A DNA stretch of 64,000 nt, taken from contig QCXZ01000137.1 in the NCBI GenBank assembly GCA_025024175.1, positions 69,626,680 to 69,690,679 of the forward strand. The letters are read 5' to 3'. Below are positions 22,738 through 35,125 of the stretch, in pieces (position 1 is the stretch's first letter; the number at the start of each line of letters is the position of its first letter). The notes below the pieces were generated by a model. The model ran no database searches. It saw only the letters and a list, made by a program, of their open reading frames with translations, and was not told the DNA's origin. The DNA is from Rhyzopertha dominica (lineage: Eukaryota; Arthropoda; Insecta; Coleoptera; Bostrichidae). A program made the position numbers and the translations under genes.

Positions 22738-24335
22738 TAGGGCTGGGCGATACAGGATTTACCGTATCGATATTCGATACGAGAAATGTATCGATACATG
22801 TCCATACAATTCCATACGTATCAGTATATACGATACGGTTATATGACGTTTCACCCTCGCCGTTTTGCCCCTGCCGTCTCGCCCCCCATAAATGAAGCAA
22901 ACATCTAGATAACCGCATTTTTTTTATTGGTAAATTTCTGAAAAACGCCTCATTTAAAAAATACAAGGTTTGTAACTTTCTATTTCCCCCAACTTTTTTG
23001 TAATTCTTAAACATAATGCTTAGATTCAGAGATAAACGCCGTTTTGTGACACTTTCCATCTTGCCTTTTAGTAATAAATGTCTAAGCCTACTTAAAAATC
23101 TTGTTAACTATTGGTTTGAGCATTAAAGACACATAGAAGACAAAAATGTTTAAAAAAATACATAATTTGAGCCCCAATGTGGCAATAATTTGGCTTTACA
23201 TGCTACAGTGGAAAATATCATATCAATTATATTACCCATTTACAACGAGAGGAAAATCACTATTACTAATAGACAAGGTGGAAAGTTTCACAAAACGGTG
23301 TTTATCTCCGAATCTAAGCATTTTGTCTAAAAATTACAAGAGACCAAAAAAGTGACAATGAAGTTTTGAACTAGAAAAAATCCACTGGTCTCATGGCGTA
23401 TGTCGAAAAAAGTTGGGAGGGGGTTAGAAAGTTACAACCCCCCCCCCCCGATATTAATTTGTTTTCATAGTAATGTTAACAATAATTTAGGGGTACACTT
23501 TGATGTAAATACCACAAGCTCGCACCAAATTTCAACTCAATACCTCCAAAACTGTGGATTATATTATAAAAAAAAGATTTTTAAATTTCAACTTTGACAC
23601 CCTGTATTTTTTAAATGAAGCGTTCTTCATATTTTGGTCTCAAGAAACTAGGGTTAACGGCATGAGCTACTAATTTGCAACACCCTGTATATGTCTTTAT
23701 GTTAAAAAAGATTATGCTATGCCGATTAATTTAGATTTTAATTTTGGATTCTGCACTGAAAAGTAAAAAGTAAATATGTAAGTATTTTAATATCCATCGT
23801 GTGTAGAAGTTTTCCTACATGTAAACACGTATAAGATTTATTTTCCTAACATCGGCTTATTTTTATCCGTTTCCAGTTAATTTTTGTATATAATGTTTTT
23901 GTATTTGCTATTTTTTGAAATAACATTAAAATTTTTTATTTTCTTGTGTGATTAGAAAATATCCCAACCTTATCAAAAAGTGGGCAAAAAACCATCATGT
24001 TTTTCTGCAACAATAGGATTGCCATTGCGAGCAATGTTGAAATATTTTTCAAAATTAAATGAAATAAATTGAAATTGAAGAAAAAACGCGTGAGAAATTT
24101 TTACTCAGGGGCGAAACGGAGTCGGGGGCGAAACGGATTCAGGGGCAAAACGTCGGAAGCGAAACAGAGATTGTAAAACGGCAGGGGCGAAAAGGTGGGG
24201 GCGAAACGTTCGTATCCCGGTATATATGAGTATATCGATGCAATTCGATATGTAACGATATATCGAACAATTCGATACTTACAGTAATATTTATTTTTAT
24301 GTGTATCGATATCCATCGATACGTATAAATAATCA
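22738..24335. mobile_element. Foldback element with ATCGATAC and GGGCGAAACGG ends
   Basis: Starts TAGGGCTGGGCGATACAGG, the form of a hAT-like end. The left end has ATCGATAC-type repeats (22760-22845), then CGTTTCACCCTCGCCG and related units (22850-22887). The right side shows the inverse order: five or six tandem (G)GGGCGAAACGG units (24106-24212), then ATCGATAC-type repeats (24220-24330). The expected terminal CGCCCAGCCCTA is not seen on the right, so that end is lost. Inside lies a second inverted repeat (22925-23075 against 23255-23455) containing GTTTATCTCCGAATCTAAGC and AAAAAAGTTGGGGG; its right arm carries a 75-bp insertion and a run of 14 C. ACACCCTGTA occurs twice (23597 and 23680). 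No coding capacity. Confidence 0.65.
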
Positions 24336-24539
24336 TTTAATTTTAAAGACAAAAAACAAAAACTATTAACCCTGAGAACAAACTAATAACAAATCGTTTA
24401 CAAACAAAATGATTTAGGAAAAAGCAGAGAATATGAATAAGAATAGCATTTTATTGCAATATATTGACTGTTTGTGTGATAGAAGTATCTGTTGTTCTGC
24501 ATGTTCACTAGCTAAGGAAGATCTTTGGTCTGGTATCTA

Positions 24540-25680
24540 ACCAATTTGGTCTTATCTGCTAGATACGTTCTTCAAACCTTCAACTTTCCTGCACTTTGGA
24601 AACTAGCTTACGTGTGTCGTTTATTAAAGAGGGTAAACTAAATAAAATTGAAAATTATCGGCTAAGGTTTTCGAATGTGTTATACATCAGAATATCGCCA
24701 AATGCGTTAATAATGTTATATCACCAGTTCAGCATGATTTTACACACAAGAAGTCCACTGAGAGCAACTTGGTCTGCTTTAGTTAATTTGTCTCTGAGGC
24801 ACTTAACTGCCAAGGTCAAGTGGAAGTTCTATATATTGATTTTCAATAGGTATTCGATCGAATTGAATATTATATTCTCCTAACTAAACTGGGATTGTAT
24901 AGTTTTCTCATTCTCTAATTTCTTCTCTCTAATTCAGTAGGCAGAGATAACAGGGTGCGTTACTCTAACTGTGTTCCTCAGGGATCCAATCTAGGTCCAC
25001 TCTATTTCTATTATTTATCAACGATTTACCTGGCTCATTAAGTTGTTAACATAAATGCAATATTTGCAAATATTTCTTCCTTTGACCACTGTTCCATTCT
25101 GCAAAATAATTTAAATTTTTTATTTAACCACGTAGTGTAATCGGAAGCGATTAGATTTAAATGTTTTCATCAATACGAAATCAGCAATGTGGTTTTAAAT
25201 AAAGTCAAGAAATATAGAAATCTTGGTGTTGCTTTCGATCAAACGTTTAACCATCATATTTTGGAGACAATTGCAAAATCTCACAAATCCTATATAGCTT
25301 TATTTACAGAAACTGTAAAGAGTTTCATAACTTATTCATTTTACAAACACCATAATTCTCATGTTNGNACTAGATACGCAGCATTAATATAGTTTCCTAT
25401 TTATAGATGTTATTACGACAATTAGAGCCTGTCCAAAAAAAATTCTTAAATCTTTGTCATTCTTACTATAGATTTTTTTACACCGAGAGGCATCGAAGAC
25501 GAAATTCTTTTGCACAGATTAAACTTTACTTTATTGGATACTATCTGTACTATCAAATGCACTTATGTGCCAGTACTATAACTTAATTTCCGATTCTACT
25601 GACACACTATGATAGCAAGAAAATTATTTTGAAGCCAATTATGGACCATTTACCTATTAATTCTTATGAAACACTCAATA
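24540..25680 (+). pseudogene. LINE reverse transcriptase relic
   Basis: Heavily frameshifted non-LTR RT. Ordered blocks: FNFPALWKLAYV (about 24575), KLNKIENYR (about 24630), NNVISPVQHDF, STESNLVCF (about 24755), first catalytic block VLYIDFQ-VFDRIEYYILL (about 24825), VRYSNCVPQGSNLGP (about 24957), then VKKYRNLGVAFDQTFNHHI (about 25200) and a C-terminal RGIEDEILLHRLNF (about 25490). The YADD block is missing. Motif style (VPQGSNLGP and LGVxFDxxxxFNxHI) groups it with the LINEs at 26400 and 63380. Two ambiguous bases lie near 25366. Confidence 0.85.
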
Positions 25681-26399
25681 AGTAAAAAACATACTGAGTG
25701 TTTATTTTTTGTGTATCTATTACTCTTAGATTTCGTCATAGTGTGTTAAACTTTCATATTATGCATATTTTGAGCTACACATTTTCTTGTAACTGGATGC
25801 TGAACTTGTTGGAAAATAATAATAATAATAATTACAAGCCTTTTTTCGCTTTCATTCTTTATTTAAAACAGTTCAATACAAATTATGGATGTTATAATGA
25901 ATAATTTGACAGCTAGCTAAAAATAAAACAATTCGTGTTTTTTGTTATCTTAGTAAGAAGCAATGAACAAAAACGATGATGTCTGTTATCCCTGAAATTC
26001 AGCTGCCCAGTAGATTATGCAAAAAGTCCGCCTCTATAACATAACAATTCAACCGTTAGTGATAATTCAGAAGCTAATTTAACTAGCTTCGTGTAGTTTG
26101 AAAACTTACTAACAATTATTACACCTACTGCTCGGTACAGGCATATACAAGGGGATTTCAACAGCTACCGCATGTGGAGTTGTCGAATGACGTGCCTTTG
26201 TTGGAACTCGCTTTATAGCCAACTTGCTTCCACGTAACTTGATATTTGGATTCTCTACAGTTAACCACGGAGGACTACCGCTTACATCTACATAATTGAG
26301 TAACTGGCCATTTCCCGCAACGGAGGTCTCTTGTTCATAATACGATTAGGGCCGATCTATGTACAGAAGTCAAACAGTTAAAACAGTAAATGTTAGTTA
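25681..26399. other. Non-coding stretch
   Basis: Contains a short (AAT)n run near 25817 that could be a LINE tail, given its position after the RT relic. Otherwise nothing recognised. Confidence 0.4.
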
Positions 26400-29196
26400 A
26401 CACTTTAGAGTGCTTGCTCAGCACACAATACTGTCGACGAAAGGGTATTTTCTGACGCATTACAATGAAGCGCGCCTTAAATATAAAAAAACTAATTACC
26501 AAGTTAAGGTGGTTAATAAAAAAACAAATAAGAATATCACAGAAAATNATATGAAACAATTGGAGGACATCGCCACTTCAGACCCCCAGAAAGTATAGTC
26601 GTATGTTCAACAGAAAAATAATAAATGAAGGACACCAGTTTGTTTTTTGATTCAGATGAGACGGTAAAACACATTTAGACAGTCCTGATAAAATTGTCAA
26701 CACTTTTAGTGAATACTTCAAAAGTGTAACCAGATGGAGGCTGGTAAGGTTGAAAATGATTGATGATTGACTAAGGAAGATATAATTAAGTCCATAAAAG
26801 GTTTCCCGAATAAAATAATAACTGAAGTTGATCAGATTCCCGGCTATATACATATAATTACATAAAGACTGTAGGTCTGTTTCGTTCAGCCACTTTTGAA
26901 ACTATACATTATGTCCTTAAAAAGTACAACGAGAAATATAGAAACAAGCTAGGATGATGATACAGGGGCGCCGACTCCATGGGTGCTCGGGTGCTCCAGC
27001 ACCCACGAGAAGTAAATTGTGGGTGCGGAGCACCCACGACCAAATAAGCTTCAACACATGTACCATAAATTCAAACTGACTTATCACAGATATAAAAACG
27101 AACTCTTTGTCAAATTTATCAAATTAGAGCGTCTACAGTGCTGTCAGATTACTCAAGCCCACCCAGCCTTGTTTTAGAATTTCTTGTGAAAGCAAGTACG
27201 TGGAAATATTGCTCAGCTTTTTAATATCTGATTTTTTTATTTATTATATTGGAATTTTGATTTATGTGAACCATTTCAACTATTAATCTCTTGTTTGTAT
27301 TACTTTCTTTATCCTTAATACTTAATTAGCCTATCCAGAATGCTGTCAAAAATGGCGGCTGGATGACAAACATAACCTAAATTACGTAGAGGTGGGTCGG
27401 TCGCGAACAAACTGTTAAAAAACTATTAACCATCCATTGTCATACCTGTCCTATGTATGTGTACTTGCCTTTTCAATCCTAACATTCCAAACATATATTA
27501 TAGAACATTCGCATGATATTTTGCAGGTATTTTTGATTTTAGTGTTGCGAGTAGGGTTGAGCCATGCTTTCTGTTCTCAATTGTAATTTTTATGTTTTCA
27601 TTTTTTAAACGTTCTGATTAATTTTGTTGTCAATCCAGTAATGTTTGGTAGGGATACATACATTCCATGATCTACTGTTTGTAGATTTTTGTCAACCATA
27701 GGATCATGATTTACCCTCTGCCCCACGTCACCCTGCATACTACCGTTAGCTGTGTTTGCGTTACATGAAGTGTTGATAAATCAGTAGTAGAATACAAGAT
27801 TTTATTTATCAACGCTCTCGGGTATGAATTGTGTATTGGTAAATTTTCTAAATTTTTTAATTTTTCTCAATAAATTGTGAATATGTTATTTTAATAATTT
27901 TATGTTTCATCTGTTTTACAAAGTTTATTTTAACTTGCGTCCAATGATTTGAGACGTAGTTTATATACCTCCCCGATAAGGTTGGTTTTCGTTACCAATA
28001 CAGTATTATTTTATAATTTATCGTATATCTTTGGTTTCAAAAAAGGGTACTCCACATTCTACCTCTCGTTCTGTAGTGAATTGAACACAGTTTCTTTCAT
28101 AAAAAAGTTTGTTGATGACTTAATAATGCTGAGAATGCACTAGAACAAATTTAGCATTTTTGTACTTATTTTTCCATCTTACGTATCTTTCCATTTATTT
28201 CATACATATTTCTGTCATATTGCATGTACCTCTTGAGCTGTATTAAACGGATTCATAGATACGATTTTCACGATTATGTTAGCATGAGCACCCACGAGGT
28301 TTTCTAAAAGCTGGCGCTCCTGTGATGATATATCCTATCCTTAAAAAATTATTGAAACCTATAAGCCTATCTGTATTTTATGCAGCTTCTCTAAAGTCTA
28401 AAGTCAAGTTTGCAAGTGCATGCCAACTTGTCAGGCTACAGGTCACTTCCTTTAGGAAGTAGTACCCGTTAAGGCAGCTAGGTGGCTTAGTCATCATGTC
28501 AGTGTAATGCTGAAAGATGGCAATGCCATCTAAATTTCTACTTACATCTAGGCAACATAGGTTTATTAAGTACAAATCGACAGTTACCAATTTAGCGGGT
28601 TTAACGAATATCTTGATAATATAATAAGCAAGTAGACGTCATCTACAATGACTTTTGCATCGATTGATGTTTTATTGCACAAGCTGAGTTTCAAGGGTGT
28701 TACTAAGTCTTACTTTGCACATTTTGATTATCGATTATATACCGTAGAATACATTGTACCGACTTCTGGAATTCACAGGGTACCAACTGTTACTCTTAAT
28801 ATTCACCAACGATGTCTTTCAAGCTACCTAAATTGTTGCAGATTATTATTTGCAGATGACCTTAAAATAAACTTACCAATTAACTCATTTGCCTATTGCT
28901 TACAGGAATGTTTGACGGCACTGCATAATTGGTGTAATGACAATCGCTTATATATTATTATTGCAAAATGCCATGGCATGTCATTCATTATAAAGATTAA
29001 CTATGTCATTTATGGTTACAAAGTTGAAAAGGTCATGCGCTCATGTGTGTCAATAATTAAAAACTTTGGTGCACTGTATGTTTGCGAATTAAAATTGGTC
29101 AGCTATTTAGAGTGTGCAACTTCAACAGCTAATAGAGTGGTACGTATTGTTGAAGATCATGGAACTTTACATTATGTACAAGTTCAAGACTCTTAG
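26400..29196 (+). pseudogene. LINE ORF2 relic interrupted by a hAT element
   Basis: Linker and N-terminal RT lie left of the hAT: YKKTNYQVKVVNKKTNKNI, FSEYFKSV, LTKEDIIKSIKGFPNK (about 26772) and VDQIPGYI (about 26828). Right of it: YPILKK...KPISLSVF (about 28330), then a frame with LLFADDLKINLPINS (catalytic ADD, 28849-28860), WCNDNRLYIIIAKCHGMSF (about 28930) and KNFGALYVCELKLVSYLE. Protein order is continuous if the hAT is removed, so the insertion is later than the LINE. Sequence between the RPIS block and FADD is much shortened. One ambiguous base at 26548. Confidence 0.88.
26963..28322. mobile_element. Non-autonomous hAT element, 1,360 bp, 8-bp TSD
   Basis: Ends are CAGGGGCGCC (26963) and, read inward from 28322, CAGGAGCGCC, with GTGGGTGCTC shortly inside both. 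TGATGATA flanks it exactly on each side (26955-26962 and 28323-28330); an 8-bp duplication and CAGGG ends are hallmarks of hAT transposons. The interior (including a tandem GGGTGCTC/GAGCACCC patch at 26980-27030) has no transposase, so it depends on a partner elsewhere. Confidence 0.93.
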
Positions 29197-29199
29197 CAT

Positions 29200-31892
29200 A
29201 ATGCTGTTTTCGTAGGTTTGTCAAAGGCATACCAATAATTGGAGTGTTCTTTAAAATAAAATACTGACATTGCACTGTTGAAAGAAAAAAATTCTCACGC
29301 GTTTTACACTGCCAAGTATCGTACAGAACAGTGATACGTTTTAGGAACATGTTTAGATTCCCTGTCGCAAATCTGTACAAATAATAAAATAATATCAACT
29401 CACCCTCAAAGTTCTTGTGCCCCTCATTGTGATTCCTGAAACAAATAACTTTATTTAGTACTGCGTAACATTATACCCTTGCCTACGATTAGGTTGGCTT
29501 GTTACAAACAGAAGGTTAAAGTTCAGGCTCTACTGTTTATTATTAATGCTGCTATAATATTGTAGCACGCTCCAAATGTTGTGCACCAGGTGTGGTGGTA
29601 TTATAGCAGAATGAACGGTTTTACAATACAACATGTCTGTAGGAAAACTTATACTACGGGTAATTTCGGAACTACTAAAGTGGTGCAGACCTATTTTAAA
29701 AGCAATAGTGACTTAGGGACTCCAAAATTCCGGTGACCGTGGGACGTAGTCATGGTGCCTTTTCTCAACTTCATTGCGAGTTCCTTGATACATTCACACT
29801 TTTATATTTAACTTTCACGTCATAAATTTCAATAAGTCATATATGTAGCTCTATTATAATATTTAAAGCTCGTGTATTCCTTTTTTAATATACGCTTTAC
29901 CTGTAAAAGCTTACCTTCGGGTTTTGTTTTATATTAAGGCTTTACACAATTTTCGTCGAGTCCGTTATTGAGTTTTAAAAAAATTGTGTGGCGCCCCCTT
30001 TTGTTGATCAACATTGGAATCCTTCCACTCATCCGACTGCAGTGGCGGGACACGGACTGCAAGTAGCACATCTTGCGTCGTAATACTTCGCGCGTTTTAA
30101 TAATAAAGTGATATCACTTGAGTGATCCTGCTGGGCCGATATAGTATAATGTATAATATGTGTCGAGACGAATCTGGTTGATCAACTACGGTGGGAGCTC
30201 TGTTACGTACTTGATAGTGACGTGGGGCCATATATAGATTCATGTATGCTCTTAGGTCTATTGCCGACCTCCTAAAGGTATTCGGCCTGAGCAGGAGAGT
30301 GATCTTGGAAAACTTTGAAGCAGATCTATTTCTAATAACAGAATGAGCTAGGTTAAGGTTGGACAGAAAAACTTTTAGGAGTCTGGGACGCCGGTTGCTT
30401 CCAGAGTGTTGTGATATCCTTAGCGTTGAGTATGCGTAACCTCTACGTTAGACACAGCTTTCTAAAGAATTGTTATCGCCGCTGTGTGGCTACGATCTAT
30501 GTTTCTCAAGCTGGTGTAATCGTGATAAAAAAATTCGGTTTTCATCCCGCTAATCATGCTTAGAAGACTATAATTTTGTTCATCTCTGGAGGAACGGTGA
30601 CGACAGTATATTTTTACATTCGTCAGACGAAGATATGTAACTCATTGTAGTTCATGGAAGCTGCTTAAACAAGTAAGATGGATTCCTTTGCAGCCATCAC
30701 ATTGCAAATTAGGGTCAGTTAGATAAACTTACCGACAACAATTTGGACAGGACATTGGGAGAGAAAAGAATAAAAGAAATGGTTCTGATTTTTACATTAA
30801 CATTCGATTCAATAAAAAAGCCAAAATAAAGTACGGTATAAGTTTGTAAATGTATGCAGAATATCAGTCTCTTCAGACTGGGCTTCCAACAAATTTAACT
30901 TGTGTAAATCGGTAAGCGTACAAACATAATTCAGCAGTCCGCCTACTTTCTCAGATATACGGCGCACGACAAATTTTCCCCGCGCATAAACAGCAATTTG
31001 AATAAAAAATAAGGTGTGTCGGTAAATTCGAAGCAAAAAAACAGTCTTTCAAATGAACTCGCGCGGGATAGCAATTTTTTGCTGTCTTTAATATTCACAA
31101 CCGTTCTGCGGCTGTGTACGCCCAGATGAAATATTATTAACGATGAAACTGTCACCCCGCATAGCAACCTCGATTAAAATTTCAGCTAATCCTCTCTCAT
31201 TTCCACGTATACGTTTCTAAAGCGGCTTCCTTAAACGGGATATCATTAATCGTTCGAAATTCGGAGGAATTAATATTTGGATCATCCGGCTACACATTCG
31301 GATTATCCCGCACCGCCGTATATGATCGCAACAACCTAATGGGTTTTTACTAACCGCTTGTTTCCCTTGGGGATGTTTCTAGATTGCACGCTCCAATCAA
31401 TCAACGTCCGTTGTTTCGGTACGGAAAAATTGTGATACTTTACGATACAGTTGCTGGTGGTGAGGTATATATACCTTGTAACATTAGCATATTAAAAGAG
31501 AATTACGGTTGGAACAAAACTGGAGCCAAGCATACAAGATTAAATATAATATTTAGGTATATTCATGTTTAAATCAAAACAAATCATTTTACTTAAAATT
31601 TGACGAAAAACGTAAACAACGGCAACTAAACCAATCTTGCACACAATTAGCGCAAATTAGCACTAAAATATTAGAAATTCGCTTCGAACTGTTGCTTGTC
31701 TGTCAATTACAACTTACGGCATTTCTAAAATAATTTTAGGTAATACAGTTTTCATTTTTTGTATTGTAAATCTTCCGGAAAGACCCAGTGGGCTGAATCG
31801 TGTTAGAGTTTGTAATAAGCCAAAAGAGTTAGTTGAATAAGTTTCGGCAGGCGACGCAAAAATACATAGGTTTTAATTAATTATTTACTATA
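29200..31892. other. Mostly non-coding stretch
   Basis: At 29987-30000 GTGTGGCGCCCCC could be an LTR end plus a TGGCGCCC-type primer binding site, preceded by AT-rich LTR-like sequence, but I find no matching second LTR. GC-richer unique sequence spans about 30930-31420 with several short open frames (30809-31036, 30943-31167 minus; 31384-31572 plus) and no homology I recognise. Confidence 0.3.
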
Positions 31893-32377
31893 CATGGTGT
31901 CTCAAAGACGGTAAGCGGCTGTATCTCAAGAGTCTTTGGTCTCAAAAGTTTGAGAAGAAAATAAGGTATGCAAAGGCTATTAAAAGTAGTTCTAGCTTCT
32001 TGCGCTAACGCTAGGGGGCGCTTTTGCATTGTCAATAATAAAATTATTTTTTGACAGTAAATTGCAAATAAAAGCGTGATCAAATTACTGTTACTAAATT
32101 TTTCAGATTCTAATGCCTCTAAAATATGACACCTTTTTTAATCAAGTGTTAATGTGGAAGGGTGAGTGAAAGAATAACATGCAAACAAATAGCTACTGTA
32201 TCAGTTTGGGTTTGTTTCATTGTGTGTAGCAGTGTCTGTTAAAAATTTATTACAAACATATTTGTTTTACAGACAGAGGACGTTATTCTGAAATATGTTA
32301 TATTTTTGTAAACCACTCATAATTTTCAAATGGATCTATTCTACAAGTTTATTAAGGTTTTCTCAAAGAACACCCTG
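31893..32377. mobile_element. MITE-like element with CAGGGTGT-type ends
   Basis: Left end CATGGTGTCTCAAAG and right end, read inward, CAGGGTGTTCTTTGAG, each flanked by TA (31891-31892 and 32378-32379). The terminal match is short (7 of 8 bases plus a diverged TTTGAG-like block), so the call is tentative. No coding capacity; 485 bp. ACACCCTGTA also occurs at 23597 and 23680. Confidence 0.45.
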
Positions 32378-32919
32378 TAAGCTTAAAGAAATAAACATCA
32401 CAAGGTTTTTTATTTTTAGCCGAGTTATCGTTAAAAACATCAGAAATTTGTTATGCTTGAAGTAACTGCAATTAATTCTAGTTATTTATTGAATTAATTA
32501 CACCGTAACGGCGATTAAAAGAAAACCAAATAGATACTGCAATTTTGTTCTTTATTGCATGTCACCATTATAACACTATATTAATGATCCNTTTCGAATG
32601 TCTAAATGCGACTTAAAANACTATTTTGAATAAATAAATAGACTGGGGAACAAGTGTTGAATATTGTAGAATGCAATATATTAATTAACAAAAATTTACT
32701 TTTCTCAAAACTAAATATTAGAATATTAAAACAATAAAATAACAACAAGGTAATTAACAATAAAAATAGTAATTAAATAAGATCAAAATGTCAAGAGAAA
32801 ATTTAACAATACTAAAAAAATAAGCTAATAAATGTTCTGACATTGAAATATTACGGATTCCCCGAGTAATGCCTTATATCTAATTTTCCCCAGTAATCGG
32901 TACTACCGTGACTCTATAA
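32378..32919. other. AT-rich stretch
   Basis: Very AT-rich, with two ambiguous bases and a short (ACAT)n run near 32920. Nothing recognised. Confidence 0.4.
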
Positions 32920-33240
32920 TACATACATACATACACTGTAGTCGGTACAGTTCTATAAACAATGTCCTCCAATCTGCCCAGAGATAAAATTCCAACACTG
33001 TAACATCTGGTGATCTGGCTGGGCACTTAAATAAACTGCATCTACTTATCCAACGATTCATGAATGTGAAATCCAAATATTCACACACATTTTTTTACAA
33101 AATGTGTAGGGCAACCGTCGCGTTCAAACCACATTTTTTCTTGGCTTCCAGTAAAGCAGTTCCGCTTAATTATTTTGCCTTCTACATTTGCATACCAGAC
33201 GTTTACTTTCAACACATATTATCATTTTCCTTTCCATTCG
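32920..33240 (-). pseudogene. DDE/D transposase C-terminal relic
   Basis: Minus-strand order: KVNVWYANVEGKIIKRN, MWFERDGCPTHFVKK, then RWISRC followed by PARSPDVTVLEFYLW. These align with the family phrases 'kVtVWC', 'WFQQDGAPPH' (second catalytic D), 'RWIGR' and 'PPRSPDLTPLDFFLWG' (third catalytic D) of the DUF4817-type transposases. At the third site the aspartate reads E (LEFYLW). About 105 codons, at least one frameshift. Confidence 0.75.
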
Positions 33241-33244
33241 CATT

Positions 33245-34195
33245 AATCACAAGTTTTTCGTATTTTTCCAGATTTTAATTTTGCAAATAGCCGATTACTT
33301 CTTTCCAATTTCTTGAATGCAGTTTACATCCTTAATAGAAATGTGCTCTTTGGCATTATTCCTTATTTGTAAATTGATTAATTTCACAGGCCTTTCCAAA
33401 ATATCTTGACAAGCTCTTTAACGACATCGCTGATTATCTGCTTAGATAGGTTACCTTCCGGTTCATTAACTGAGGGATTCCTTAACCTTAAGTTTACTAA
33501 ATTTTTGTTATTTATTACGGATGTATATATCTGAGGGAGACACTTCCGGTTGCAACACTTCCAAAAAATTTTGTCGCAGTTAGTTTTGTTTGCTTTGGAA
33601 TCCTTAAAACTACTAAATAACAACCTTTTGGGTTACACTCTTGATTATCCTGTTAAAACGTAAGAAAATGCGTTCCCAACACTGTTTCAAAGCGCACTGA
33701 CAAGTTTTTAAAAGGTAATTGAAAAAGCACAGATGATTGAAGTATCTGCTTTAACATGGTCACCATAAGGTACAGTAAATCTAAAAGGATTTTGTCCAAA
33801 TGATGTTAATCAGCAGCTTGAACGGCGCTCGTCTGTAACATCTTTTCTCAGTCAACTGATATAATTTCAAATACTGTGTCGTAAGTTTCATCAAACAAGG
33901 AGCCTTTTGAACTGAAAACCAGATTAAAAATAGCAAAAAATAGAGATTTCCGGAAGACCAGATCACATTTAACAACCCCCTACAGAGTAAGACGGAACTC
34001 AACAGTTTGATATACCAATGTGGCAATCTAGATGGGAGGAATCTAAAAATCGAGAAGATTAAAAAATATTCTAGAAATTTCTGTAGAGAAAACAGAACAG
34101 AAGAAAGGTCAAAGAACATTCTATAGGTTTCCATTATTAAAAGGTAAAAATTTTAGGGATTTTTTAGAAAAACTTGGAACGCACAAGTACTCTAG
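33245..34195. other. Stretch without recognised genes
   Basis: Short ORFs only (33384-33623 and 33781-34134, minus). Sequence just before 34200 may belong to the Gypsy element that follows but shows no motif. Confidence 0.3.
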
Positions 34196-34470
34196 GCTAA
34201 TCAGGGGGAAGTCCTACATGGGAGAGCAAGCAGTCAACAAACCTTCTCAAAGTCCATTACTTTCTCCTATAGTGTTTGTGTCCAAGAAGGACGGGTCTGT
34301 ATGATCCTACGTTGACTACAGAAAAAAATAAACGACATCATGCACAATAAAAGAGACAGCTCCTCCCTGGTAAAAATGGACGACGCACTGGACAGCCAAC
34401 TGGAGTCAGACGGCTTTCGACCCTTGACCTGAAAGCTGGGTGGAGGCAGGTGAGTTTCACTCCAATATAA
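34196..34470 (+). pseudogene. Gypsy-type LTR retrotransposon RT fragment
   Basis: N-terminal part of a Ty3/Gypsy RT. SPIVFVSKKDGS (34262-34297) is followed by an in-frame TGA, then VDYRKKINDI (about 34310) and KMDDALDSQL, and after a frameshift near 34416 STLDLKAGWRQV (34418-34453), the first catalytic block. The second block with YLDD, RNase H and integrase are absent, and no LTRs were found. A short, dead fragment. Confidence 0.85.
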
Positions 34471-34897
34471 AGAGACCAAATTTGATTACAACCGGATGAA
34501 AACGAAGCATCAACAGGAACAGATACATCAATCATCAGAGGTTCTATAATCCCTCTCGCAGTGGTCAGCAGTCCTGAGGAAAGCTTTACAAAATAGAGAT
34601 GAAAGGCTTTTGCAGCCAATGTATCTTAGAAAGTATAACATAACAGTAATTTTATATGAGTTATGGATTGAAATAAAGATGCTGAATAGCTAAAACTCTG
34701 GCTTCCAGCAAAGCCACTGGTTTTCTTGCATAATAATGTGCAAGTTAAAGTCTTTCATACAATTTTGTTTACCAACAACGCTACTGTAATTAGATTCTAT
34801 TTAATTATTTCACATATTCATAACGGTAATAATAATACCTAATTTAAAATTTTATACCAGCAATAAGTAGAATAGAAACATCCAAGTAAAGCAGCCT
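34471..34897. other. Non-coding stretch
   Basis: Continuation of the Gypsy relic is possible to about 34620 but no motif is left. Nothing else. Confidence 0.3.
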
Positions 34898-35125
34898 TTA
34901 AAAGCTGTCTCCGATAACCTTGACCTTAAATGATGCCGGCAGCACTTTACAACCCCAGAAATCCCCAATATTGCCGGTGTCATGAAAATGAATGCTTAAT
35001 TTCAAATCCTGAACGGAGGCCAGATGAAAGGCTTTTATATTTCCTCCCAAGTCTTTAGAAACTCGCATTAGGCAAACTTCAGCAAAGTTTCGCAGTCCTA
35101 ATACCTCGAATGAAATAATTAGCAT
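34898..35125 (-). CDS. Unassigned ORF, candidate terminal exon
   Basis: 75-codon minus-strand ORF with natural protein composition: LRNFAEVCLMRVSKDLGGN, then AFHLASVQDLKLSIHFHDTG, ending IGDSF-stop. Upstream on the minus strand TTATTTCATTCGAG precedes the sequence encoding VLGLRN and could be a splice acceptor. It matches none of the TE proteins I know and is unlike its AT-rich surroundings. It may be a real last exon of a host gene or of an unrecognised element. No function proposed. Confidence 0.28.
   Translation of the reverse strand: MLIISFEVLGLRNFAEVCLMRVSKDLGGNIKAFHLASVQDLKLSIHFHDTGNIGDFWGCKVLPASFKVKVIGDSF

Noticed and set aside
23440..23456. Poly(C) run and other homopolymers as functional signals
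   Set aside because: Simple-sequence runs (also poly(G) at 50929 and 55571) are expected noise and may be assembly artefacts.
34560..34590. Another hairpin motif (CCTGAGGAAAGC) in the Gypsy region
   Set aside because: No paired stem and no GAAAC block.
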